From the NCBI GenBank assembly GCA_007120055.1, contig SKOL01000349.1, positions 1-5,790 of the forward strand: a DNA stretch of 5,790 bases, in the 5' to 3' direction. The position numbers and the translations under genes are program-made. Below the pieces are notes generated by a model. That model was not told the origin of the DNA, did not search any database, and saw only the letters and a program-made list of their open reading frames with translations. Origin of the DNA: Anaerobacillus sp. (GTDB taxonomy: Bacteria; Bacillota; Bacilli; Bacillales_H; Anaerobacillaceae). How positions within the stretch are numbered: position 1 is the first letter of the stretch; each line of letters opens with the position of its first letter. This document shows positions 1 to 5,727 of this stretch, one piece after another.

Positions 1-365
1 AGATTGATTACAGTAAATACAGTGCAGTAATTATTCCATTTTATTCAGGGGAAAATCACAATAAACTTGCTAGTATACCTTATATTGATCACCCTGATGG
101 AATGGTCTTAGACTTTGCTGTATTCGGAAAATTACAGGACGTCGTCATTACCCGCTATCAACATATGGACGATCCTGGAGAAGAATTTTATTATGGAGAA
201 ATTGAAAATGCCATCTTCAATATCCATTCTAACTTGCCCTTTGATATGGGTTACTATGCAATAACTGGAAGAGTTCATACCGGTGAAGGCTTTTTTGAGG
301 AAGTGGGATTTGGGCTCGACGATATGGCGGATGAATCAGAATTCGATGTGATACTAATTCGGTAA
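1..365 (+). CDS. 3' end of an unrecognised gene (partial)
   Basis: The frame is open from base 3 to the TAA at 363-365 and gives at least 120 residues. The methionine at 102 is internal: 33 codons are open upstream of it and no convincing Shine-Dalgarno precedes it, so the true start lies left of the window. The visible part is acidic and rich in aromatic residues and glycine, with stretches such as FYYGEIENAIFNI, GYYAITGRVHTGEGFFEEVG and a closing ESEFDVILIR, which suggests a small soluble beta-rich C-terminal domain. It has no membrane segment and no motif I can assign. It lies upstream of the four-gene operon but is separated from it by a palindromic repeat and an AT-rich leader of nearly 200 bases, so it is probably a separate transcription unit. 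I do not recognise the family. Confidence 0.7.
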   Translation, partial: IDYSKYSAVIIPFYSGENHNKLASIPYIDHPDGMVLDFAVFGKLQDVVITRYQHMDDPGEEFYYGEIENAIFNIHSNLPFDMGYYAITGRVHTGEGFFEEVGFGLDDMADESEFDVILIR

Positions 366-370
366 GGTTT

Positions 371-428
371 GGGACGGGGGGACAGGTCGTCCATCAGTAA
401 TGGGACAATGAACCTGTCCCCCCGTCCC
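371..428. repeat. REP-like palindromic repeat
   Basis: Two 17-base arms, GGGACGGGGGGACAGGT at 371-387 and its exact reverse complement at 412-428, enclose a 24-base loop. Inside the loop, GTCC (389-392) can pair with GGAC (403-406), giving a two-tier hairpin. GC-rich GGGAC...GTCCC palindromes of this style occur between genes in many bacilli and resemble REP elements mobilised by REP-associated tyrosine transposases (general knowledge). No transposase is present here. It begins 6 bases after the upstream stop codon. No T-run follows the stem, so a role as a true terminator is doubtful. A related arm lies at 5270-5286, beyond the other end of the operon. Confidence 0.85.
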
Positions 429-480
429 AGAAAATTTCATTAATTTTGTAAATTTCATCCCAATTCTACCATCTATTCGT

Positions 481-486
481 TATAAT
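481..486 (+). promoter_or_regulatory. Candidate -10 box for the four-gene operon
   Basis: TATAAT is a perfect sigma-A -10 consensus, 75 bases before the first start codon. The -35 position at 17-base spacing (458-463, TCCCAA) is a poor match and there is no TG extension, so the promoter would be weak or would need an activator. Transcription from it would start near 493 and run through the dyad at 502-529. Confidence 0.35.
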
Positions 487-501
487 TATAGTCATATACG
501 T

Positions 502-533
502 ATGGATCATTTGTCATAGAATGATCTATTTTT
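502..533 (+). promoter_or_regulatory. Leader dyad followed by a T-run (operator or attenuator)
   Basis: ATGGATCATT (502-511) and AATGATCTAT (520-529) form a 10-bp inverted repeat with one G-T pair around an 8-base centre, TGTCATAG. Five T residues occupy 529-533. It sits between the TATAAT at 481 and the first gene. As DNA it could be an operator for a dimeric regulator. As RNA it is an AT-rich hairpin with a U-run, like a weak intrinsic terminator. Symmetry and T-run are seen directly; the function is inferred. Confidence 0.4.
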
Positions 534-538
534 ATTAT
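511..538 (+). promoter_or_regulatory. Alternative promoter close to the operon
   Basis: TTGTCA (511-516, five of six against TTGACA) and TATTAT (533-538, five of six against TATAAT) are 16 bases apart. The box match is better balanced than at the 481 site and the -35 lies inside the dyad, so a dyad-binding protein would block it. Against it, the start point near 545 would leave only a few bases before the Shine-Dalgarno AGAGGTG at 549-555. Confidence 0.3.
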
Positions 539-561
539 GTTTGTAGATAGAGGTGTGACTA

Positions 562-1149
562 ATGAACGAAGAATATTTGCGTCAGGAAATTGAAAAACTG
601 GAACAACAGCTTGAAACCCTCAAGGGAGAGATGCGTAGAGCCTTAAATTATAGTAAGGATGACCCTAAGGGAGCTCTGAACAAGGCAAGAATTATATTAG
701 AGTCACTATTAAAAGATGTTTATAAAAAAGAGATGGGGAAGGAACCAGCAAAGAATGCAATGTTAGGTGCACTTATTGCTCCAAATAATAAAACAGTAGA
801 TTTCCGATCAAGAATTGAAACGCCTATTCTAACCCAAATGCACTATATACAAAAACTGGGGAATTACGGCTCTCATGATAATCCAGACGATCTCACACAA
901 AGAACAGCGATGTCAGGGTTAAATGCTCTTTGTGACATTGTGGCATGGTATCTTGATAAGTATGGAGTGAGTGATCGTAACATGAATAAAGTCACCGAAG
1001 GCGTTGGGGACTCCGTTGTTAATAATCAGGGGAAAACGAAAGTAATAAAACAGATCACGAATGTGCATACAACGATAAATGGAACGATGAGTGGAAATCA
1101 CCATTTAGGAATAGGCAACCAGAATATGAACATTCAAGATAAGGGTTAG
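562..1149 (+). CDS. Coiled-coil, DUF4145/HEPN-like protein with Gly/Asn-rich tail
   Basis: First gene of the operon, 195 residues. AGAGGTG at 549-555 supports the ATG at 562. Residues 3-27 form a short charged coiled coil (EYLRQEIEKLEQQLETLKGE). Residues 30-135 look like the all-helical DUF4145/HEPN-type domain found beside NTPases, helicases and restriction subunits: A-R-I-I-L-E-S-L-L at 42-50, K-L-G-N-Y-G-S-H at 98-105, and a final helix ending in IVAWYLDKYG. The Rx4-6H motif of RNase-active HEPN proteins is not intact: H105 is present, but positions 98-100 are K, L and G. A binding or adaptor role is therefore likelier than RNA cleavage. Residues 145-195 are a low-complexity Gly/Asn tail, and T171-Q187 matches the N-terminal region of the next protein in the same spacing. 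The stop lies 10 bases before the NTPase start, so the two are co-transcribed and probably physical partners. Domain naming is from motif reading only. Confidence 0.8.
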   Translation: MNEEYLRQEIEKLEQQLETLKGEMRRALNYSKDDPKGALNKARIILESLLKDVYKKEMGKEPAKNAMLGALIAPNNKTVDFRSRIETPILTQMHYIQKLGNYGSHDNPDDLTQRTAMSGLNALCDIVAWYLDKYGVSDRNMNKVTEGVGDSVVNNQGKTKVIKQITNVHTTINGTMSGNHHLGIGNQNMNIQDKG

Positions 1150-1159
1150 GAGATTGTTT

Positions 1160-3235
1160 ATGAAAAACGACAACGAACTTGAGGAACTTGAAGTAGAAGA
1201 GACTGAAGAAGTCGAAGTCGAGGAAGGGCATGAGGAAGAAGAAGAAGAGGTTATTAACTCGATGTCCGAAAAAACAGACCGAAATATTAATCTCTATAAA
1301 ATGTACTATACCTTTAATGGAGATGTAAAAGGACCTGTTAAGACAGGGCACGGAGATCAACATATTTCTTCTGGTGACCATTCAGGTGATAATAGCGAAA
1401 TCAATTACTATCAGATTGGCCAGAAAGAAATGATCAAAGTTAAGTCTGTTTATGAACCAGTACCAAACTATCATCAACTAGCGAATCAATTAGCACAGAA
1501 TCATTTTCTCGTATTAATGAATACGAAACAAACAGGCAAGTATACAACCGCTCTTCATCTATTAATGAAATTGGGAGCAGAGAATTTAATTGAAATTTAT
1601 CCAGAAACACCGATGCAGCAAATAGCGAAATTACAATTTGAAGAAAACACTGGTTATGTAATCGATGGCTACCTGTTAGAAGTTGATACAAATTTGTTGA
1701 AATTCCTTAGTGAAAAATTAAAAGAGGTAAATAGTTTTTTTATCCTTACTGTTCATAAACAATTAATAGAAAATCAAAATCACTACATACAAAAAGTCAG
1801 TATCCCAGAACGAGCCCATTCATTACTGCAAAATCATGTATCCTACTGGCTAGGAGAAAAGCCTGATATACTTTTAAATTTAGCAGAAGTGATCAACGAT
1901 ATCGATTTCCGGATCAAGCTAAAGGAAAATTTAATCCCCAGTGAGGCAGATGGGCTTGTCTCTCAACTTATCCGATGGAACAACAACGAAATCGAACTTG
2001 AAGACGTCTTTTCAGCCTTACAATCTTTTTCAGACAAAGAGGTTGAGAAGTGGTTTAAGGAAGTACATAATCTAGATGAAATTTCACTCGCGATTACACT
2101 CGCTATTTTCCATGACATTCCATATGAAAAGGTGCTGGACGAGCAAAAGCATGTCCTTTCTTTACTACAAAAGCATTCAACTGTAGAGAAAGGAGAAGTT
2201 AGTTTTTCTGAAGGTGTGCTCGAAGACCACCATATTAAAATCAAGCGGATTAATGCAAAGCTCTATAAGCAAGAGCATCAAGCAGAATTTGGTTCAACTG
2301 ATGAAGACTATGTTGTCTTTCATCATGAGTCTTATGCCGAATCGATCATCCGTTATGTGTGGAACGCTTATTATCAATTGAGAAAACCATTACTAGAATG
2401 GTTGAAAAGCTATGCAAATGTAAAAGATGACCAGTTGAAGAAAGCTGTTCAAGATGCCATTAAATTATTAGCAAATTTAGATTTTCGTAGAGTAAAGGAA
2501 ATAGTAATACAACCATGTGCAGCAAATGCCCACCCAAAGGTCCGTTTTTTTGCTGTTGAAGTTCTTGAAAAGCTAGTTTTTGAGTCTAATGAGCTCGTCC
2601 GGGTTCGATCGCTTCTACACCATTGGGCAAAGCTCAACCATCCACAACTTACCTGGACCGCGATTGCGAGCTACCGAACACTTGGAACGATTTTGCCAGA
2701 TTTAGTTTTTCAAGATCTACTTCATATTGTTTTAAAGGATGGAAGATTTCATAAGCTTCTACGGACAACCGTTAAAGCACTATTTTTAACAGGACAAGAG
2801 AATAAGGAAATGACAGAAAAGACGCTAGTTTTTATTAAAGAATCGTACGAAAAATCTGAACAAGCGGAACCACTTTTCATATTCTTATCCTTATTACGAT
2901 TGGAAAGTGTTGATCAGCTCCCTTACTTTTTTTCCTTATTGGAGGAAGAAGAGTTACGAGAGCAGCTAATTTTACCATTGATAGCAAAGTGTTTAGCAGA
3001 TCGAAATACTCGAAAAATAACTTTAAGGGTCATTTATGATTGGTTAGCGACTACATCTGAAAAAAGACAATGGTTCAAAAGAATAGCATTAAGTGTACTT
3101 GAGGCAGTTTATCTCTTACACCCAACCCTTCAAAAATCTTTATTTTATACGTTTAATAGTTGGGCCGAGAATCCCAAACATTCAAATATTGCTTTTAAAA
3201 AGTTAGTGCAGATTATCGCAAAAAATTCAGTTTAA
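1160..3235 (+). CDS. STAND-like P-loop NTPase with C-terminal helical repeats
   Basis: I place the start at ATG 1160 (691 residues), because GGAG at 1149-1152 lies 7 bases before it; the in-frame TTG at 1154 is only one base from that site. Residues 5-32 are almost entirely acidic. Residues 49-87 are Gly/Asp/His-rich and include FNGDVKGPVKTG, a type of segment seen ahead of NTPase domains in bacterial conflict proteins. The P-loop region is V118-L-M-N-T-K-Q-T-G-K-Y-T-T-A131: G126-K127 fits Walker A, but the first and fourth glycines are N and Q and the residue after Lys is Tyr. A strand with acidic residues (GYVIDGYLLEVD, 165-176) and FFILTV (193-198) may hold Walker B and the next core strand. 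From about 390 to the end it is helical and repeat-like (VRFFAVEVLEKL, LTWTAIASYRTLG), as in HEAT-type sensor arms. No membrane segment is visible. The likely role is the regulatory switch of the operon. The closest resemblance I recall is to actinobacterial NTPases with a GRxTTALxLL P-loop; this is from memory, not a search. Confidence 0.8.
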   Translation: MKNDNELEELEVEETEEVEVEEGHEEEEEEVINSMSEKTDRNINLYKMYYTFNGDVKGPVKTGHGDQHISSGDHSGDNSEINYYQIGQKEMIKVKSVYEPVPNYHQLANQLAQNHFLVLMNTKQTGKYTTALHLLMKLGAENLIEIYPETPMQQIAKLQFEENTGYVIDGYLLEVDTNLLKFLSEKLKEVNSFFILTVHKQLIENQNHYIQKVSIPERAHSLLQNHVSYWLGEKPDILLNLAEVINDIDFRIKLKENLIPSEADGLVSQLIRWNNNEIELEDVFSALQSFSDKEVEKWFKEVHNLDEISLAITLAIFHDIPYEKVLDEQKHVLSLLQKHSTVEKGEVSFSEGVLEDHHIKIKRINAKLYKQEHQAEFGSTDEDYVVFHHESYAESIIRYVWNAYYQLRKPLLEWLKSYANVKDDQLKKAVQDAIKLLANLDFRRVKEIVIQPCAANAHPKVRFFAVEVLEKLVFESNELVRVRSLLHHWAKLNHPQLTWTAIASYRTLGTILPDLVFQDLLHIVLKDGRFHKLLRTTVKALFLTGQENKEMTEKTLVFIKESYEKSEQAEPLFIFLSLLRLESVDQLPYFFSLLEEEELREQLILPLIAKCLADRNTRKITLRVIYDWLATTSEKRQWFKRIALSVLEAVYLLHPTLQKSLFYTFNSWAENPKHSNIAFKKLVQIIAKNSV

Positions 3236-3248
3236 GGGGGAAATAACA

Positions 3249-4472
3249 GTGAGTTCAACATTCAATCCGATAGAAAGTGATAAAAAGGTAGAAAAGGTAG
3301 GACTTTTTAAGAGAAGTTTACCTGTTGTTCCAAACGGCAAAGCATTTGTTTATATTGGGAATGGTGGGGAGTACCTGACTCTTATGCCGAACGATAAACC
3401 GACACACGGTGAGATGCGTTGGGGGAAGTATAATGTGGTCTATACCATCGACTTGTCAACAAAGGTGCTTGAAATAAGTCGCGAATTCGAGTCGAAAGAT
3501 CCACTTGAAAATTTCAAATTAGTTATTGAATATACTTTAAAAGTTAGTGATCCGTATAAGGTTGTGCAAAATAACGTAAGTGACGTAGCTTCTATTATTG
3601 AAAAACAAGTTACTAGAAAAATTGAGAGACTTACAACTTTGTATACGGTGGATCAATTAGATGATCTTCAAAAAGATCTGACCCGACTAACAACAGACGA
3701 TTCGATTGTAGAAAGTTTTGAAAGCCATGGGATTGAACTGGCCGACTTTTACATTAAAGCTTCTTTGAGCGAAGTGGCGATCAATCGGTTAAAACAAGGA
3801 AGAGAAGAACAAAGAAGGTTGGAGGAACAACGCGAGCGTGAGAAATTGCAAATAGAACTGCAACGTGAGAAAGAAAGAATGAAACAACAATACGAAAAAG
3901 AGCTAGACCAACAGCGTCAAAAAGAAGAGGAAGAAAGGTCCCGCCGCCAACGTGAACGGGAGCAAGAAGACTTAAAATATGAGCGCGAGCGACAAGTATT
4001 ATTGCATGAGCTTGAAAAACAAAAGCAACAGCAAGAAGAGGAGCTAAAAAGCTTTAAGCTTCAAAAGGACCAAGAACAACGGATGATCAAATTAGAGCAC
4101 ACGAAGAAGATCATCGATTCTACGGAGGATAAGCGACAATTAGAGCTATACTTATCGGAAAATATGGGGGATATTAAGGATGCGCTAAATTCATTACGTG
4201 AAAAGGACAAAGAAGATCGTCGAGAATTTTGGGATATGCTCGTGAAAATAAAAGAATTAAAAATTATGGATGAGAACTATGACTTTGTTGAAATCTTCAA
4301 GAAAATGGCACCTAGTCAAGGATATTATATGAATTCCACACAAGCAACACAGATTGATTCTTCGGAGCCACGACACCTTATCAGTAACCCTAAGGATTTC
4401 CCTGAAGATGAATTTGACTTAGATTTAGATGAGTCCTTCAATATTGACCAACAAAAAGGGCAAAAATCGTAA
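3249..4472 (+). CDS. SPFH/band-7-like domain protein with long coiled coil
   Basis: Third gene, 407 residues, starting at GTG 3249 with AAGGGGG (3234-3240) eight bases upstream and overlapping the previous stop codon. Residues about 20-175 resemble an SPFH (band-7, stomatin/flotillin-type) domain: an opening VVPNGKAFVYIGNG, alternating strands (VVYTIDLSTKVLEISREFES), IEYTLKVSDPYKVV at 93-106, a helix starting IIEKQVTRKIERL (116-128), and GIELADFYIKASLSE at 161-175, where canonical members have their 'GI.v.d..i..i' segment. Residues 178-335 are a long, highly charged coiled coil of Glu, Arg, Lys and Gln. The tail (384-395) is acidic. Unlike most stomatins and flotillins it has no N-terminal membrane anchor or obvious acylation site, so it is probably cytosolic or recruited to the membrane by a partner, plausibly the next gene's product. 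The SPFH family assembles into large rings or scaffolds; that role here is inferred. Confidence 0.75.
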   Translation: MSSTFNPIESDKKVEKVGLFKRSLPVVPNGKAFVYIGNGGEYLTLMPNDKPTHGEMRWGKYNVVYTIDLSTKVLEISREFESKDPLENFKLVIEYTLKVSDPYKVVQNNVSDVASIIEKQVTRKIERLTTLYTVDQLDDLQKDLTRLTTDDSIVESFESHGIELADFYIKASLSEVAINRLKQGREEQRRLEEQREREKLQIELQREKERMKQQYEKELDQQRQKEEEERSRRQREREQEDLKYERERQVLLHELEKQKQQQEEELKSFKLQKDQEQRMIKLEHTKKIIDSTEDKRQLELYLSENMGDIKDALNSLREKDKEDRREFWDMLVKIKELKIMDENYDFVEIFKKMAPSQGYYMNSTQATQIDSSEPRHLISNPKDFPEDEFDLDLDESFNIDQQKGQKS

Positions 4473-4488
4473 GGGGGGGTTGTAAATA

Positions 4489-5259
4489 ATGGAAACTGTA
4501 CAAGGTGTACTATTGAGTATATGGATACATATCATCGAATGGCCAATCGGTTTGAGGGTAGTGATTCCGTTAGTTATCTTCGGGCTGGTAGCTGCCTATT
4601 TCTTGAGTCTATTTTTACCAGGTCTAACTTATTATCTGATTAGGTTTATAAAAAAGGTTTTAGATGTCTTATTTACTATTTTCTTATACCCAGAATATTT
4701 AGTGGCGAAACTTCGTCGACGCTTAAAAAAGAAGCCTTTTTCCTTTAACTATTCAATAGGGGATACCTTTCAGACTATATCTATTACGTTTGAAAAACTT
4801 GTTAATCATTTCCCTTCCATAGGAGGAATGAGGAGAGTACTTTTTAAACATATATCCCGGACCTTATTTTTAGTAGCAGGAATTGTTTTAGTTCTATTAT
4901 TAATGAATCCTAGTATGAACAACTCAGCCCTCGATAAATGGTTAAGTTTCGAAGAATGGGTATTAGAAAACGCTGACGAAAAAGTGGCAAACGCACAAGA
5001 ACTGAAATCAGAGATAGAAGAGGAAGGTCATAAAGAGGTTTACTATGTTTTGACAGAAGAGTATCAAGAAGGTGCCAATATACGAAAAAATCCAGGTTTA
5101 GATGCTCCTTACTTAACAATGGCACTTCCAAATGAGCAACTGTTATTCTTAGGAGAAAAGCAGCCAGATGGAAATCGTACATGGCTCAAAATTGAAAATA
5201 CCCAAGGACAAGTAGGCTGGATTAGTGACGTTGTAGTGATGGAATGGAAGGAATCGTAG
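4489..5259 (+). CDS. Membrane protein with C-terminal SH3b domain
   Basis: Fourth and last gene of the operon, 256 residues, 16 bases after the SPFH gene. A strong SD with a seven-G run (4473-4479) precedes the ATG. Hydrophobic stretches are at about 22-44, 46-70 (interrupted by IRFIKK, so perhaps amphipathic) and 125-139 (TLFLVAGIVLVLLLM). The loop at 74-82 is strongly basic (KLRRRLKKK) and R115-R124 is also basic, so by the positive-inside rule residues 73-124 are cytoplasmic and the region after 140 is outside. That outer part has an acidic linker (157-182) and a bacterial SH3 domain at about 183-250, with the hallmarks NIRKNPG (197-203), W232 and GQVGWISD (240-247). Such domains often bind cell-wall material or peptides. 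It may anchor the cytosolic partners to the membrane and sense the envelope (inference). There is no signal-peptidase site or catalytic motif. Confidence 0.8.
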   Translation: METVQGVLLSIWIHIIEWPIGLRVVIPLVIFGLVAAYFLSLFLPGLTYYLIRFIKKVLDVLFTIFLYPEYLVAKLRRRLKKKPFSFNYSIGDTFQTISITFEKLVNHFPSIGGMRRVLFKHISRTLFLVAGIVLVLLLMNPSMNNSALDKWLSFEEWVLENADEKVANAQELKSEIEEEGHKEVYYVLTEEYQEGANIRKNPGLDAPYLTMALPNEQLLFLGEKQPDGNRTWLKIENTQGQVGWISDVVVMEWKES

Positions 5260-5269
5260 ACGAGTGCCC

Positions 5270-5312
5270 GGGACGAGGGGACAGGTCCGTTGTCCCGTTG
5301 GGGGGCCTGTCC
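5270..5312. repeat. Degenerate REP-like element
   Basis: GGGACGAGGGGACAGGT at 5270-5286 differs at a single base (5276) from the left arm at 371-387. Its partner arm is eroded: GGACAGG (5279-5285) pairs with CCTGTCC (5306-5312), leaving 7 clean base pairs, and GGGAC also has a nearby TGTCCC (5291-5296). It starts 11 bases after the operon's last stop codon. It appears to be a decayed copy of the same repeat family as the upstream palindrome, so the operon is bracketed by related repeats. Confidence 0.7.
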
Positions 5313-5330
5313 TGCAAGAAGAGGAAAAAA

Positions 5331-5346
5331 AGGTGCCTGACCCCCG
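5331..5346. repeat. GGTGCCTGACCCC-type intergenic repeat fragment
   Basis: AGGTGCCTGACCCCCG follows a run of seven A residues (5325-5331). Short GGTGCCTGACCCC / GGGGTCAGGCACC units recur between genes in many bacilli, often as arms of hairpins (from memory). Here the matching arm is absent, so it is a solitary or decayed unit next to the previous repeat. Confidence 0.4.
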
Positions 5347-5490
5347 ACGCGTTAAATTGCGAAATTCGAAGAATAATCCAATATTCATTGTTCAATAACT
5401 CCCACGAAAAGCGCGCTTTCCAAGTATTCCGCGGTATCGTTATTATTGCGCAATTCGCGCAAGCGTGTCATATGCTGTAAATATAGACTA
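5347..5490. other. Unassigned intergenic stretch, possible gene remnant
   Basis: No credible gene lies here. The minus strand has a 28-codon frame from ATG at 5471 to TGA at 5385 (MTRLRELRNNND...VGVIEQ) that reads like the helical C-terminus of a protein, but it lacks an SD and its upstream part runs into the palindrome at 5497. Short palindromes are also present: AAAGCGCGCTTT (5408-5419) and TTGCGC/GCGCAA (5446-5451, 5457-5462). It may be a decayed gene end or part of a composite repeat; neither can be decided from one copy. Confidence 0.25.
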
Positions 5491-5496
5491 ATAAAA

Positions 5497-5538
5497 CCGC
5501 CCTGATGAGAGAAAGCTTTCTCTCATCAGGGCGGCTTT
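5497..5538. terminator. Long palindrome, probable bidirectional terminator
   Basis: CCGCCCTGATGAGAGAAAG (5497-5515) is followed directly by its exact reverse complement (5516-5534), giving a 38-bp perfect palindrome. On the + strand the stem is followed by CTTTATAT; on the minus strand it is followed by TTTTATTAG, a better U-run. It is the first convincing stop signal after the operon, 237 bases beyond its last codon, and it insulates the operon from the promoter at 5634-5662. Confidence 0.75.
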
Positions 5539-5633
5539 ATATATAACTGGGAGATCAGAATTCGGTGCCTTTTCACTCCTCGAAAAATCTTGTTGCACAG
5601 AATTATTTCACAGATACGAGAATTGAATAATAG

Positions 5634-5662
5634 TAGAAAGGGGAATGTGTGTTTGTTATAAT
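5634..5662 (+). promoter_or_regulatory. Extended -10 promoter of the putative toxin gene
   Basis: TGTTATAAT (5654-5662) is an extended -10 with a perfect TATAAT at 5657-5662. A weak -35, TAGAAA (5634-5639, four of six), is 17 bases away. The start point is expected near 5669, giving a 5' leader of about 60 bases that holds the hairpin described next. Confidence 0.65.
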
Positions 5663-5697
5663 TGAAGGAGCAACTACATAAAGTGGATGGGCGGTGA

Positions 5698-5722
5698 CCA
5701 TCTCCCAAAAGAGGGGAGGTGG
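5698..5722 (+). promoter_or_regulatory. Hairpin sequestering the toxin Shine-Dalgarno
   Basis: CCATCTCCC (5698-5706) can pair along its whole length with GGGAGGTGG (5714-5722), counting one U-G pair, around a 7-base loop. The right arm contains the Shine-Dalgarno GGAGGT (5715-5720), so ribosome access would be blocked in the folded leader. SD masking of this kind is well known for type I toxin mRNAs. The pairing is seen directly; the regulatory effect is inferred. Confidence 0.6.
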
Positions 5723-5727
5723 GAATA

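Noticed and set aside
102..365. Complete small gene starting at ATG 102
   Set aside because: The frame is open to the left edge and the upstream codons read as continuing protein; there is no good SD before 102, so it is the end of a longer gene.
371..428. CRISPR repeat or intrinsic terminator
   Set aside because: There is only one local copy with no spacers, and no T-run follows the stem; a REP-like palindrome fits better.
1154..1159. TTG at 1154 as the NTPase start
   Set aside because: It is one base from the GGAG at 1149-1152; the ATG at 1160 has normal spacing of 7 bases.
919..2637. Several minus-strand frames of 60-110 codons inside the operon
   Set aside because: They lie opposite well-supported coding sequence, lack SDs and have Ser/Phe-rich shadow compositions.
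5149..5388. 79-codon minus-strand frame
   Set aside because: It crosses the repeat and the antisense of the SH3b coding region; the product (Gly/Thr/Arg-rich middle) looks like translated repeat.
5244..5480. 78-codon + strand frame overlapping the SH3b gene end
   Set aside because: It runs through the GC-rich repeat elements, has no plausible SD and has a composition unlike the neighbouring genes.
5683..5697. Leader peptide GTG-GAT-GGG-CGG-TGA upstream of the toxin
   Set aside because: Four codons with the AAGGAG at 5665-5670 too far upstream (12 bases) and next to the expected transcription start; too weak to annotate.
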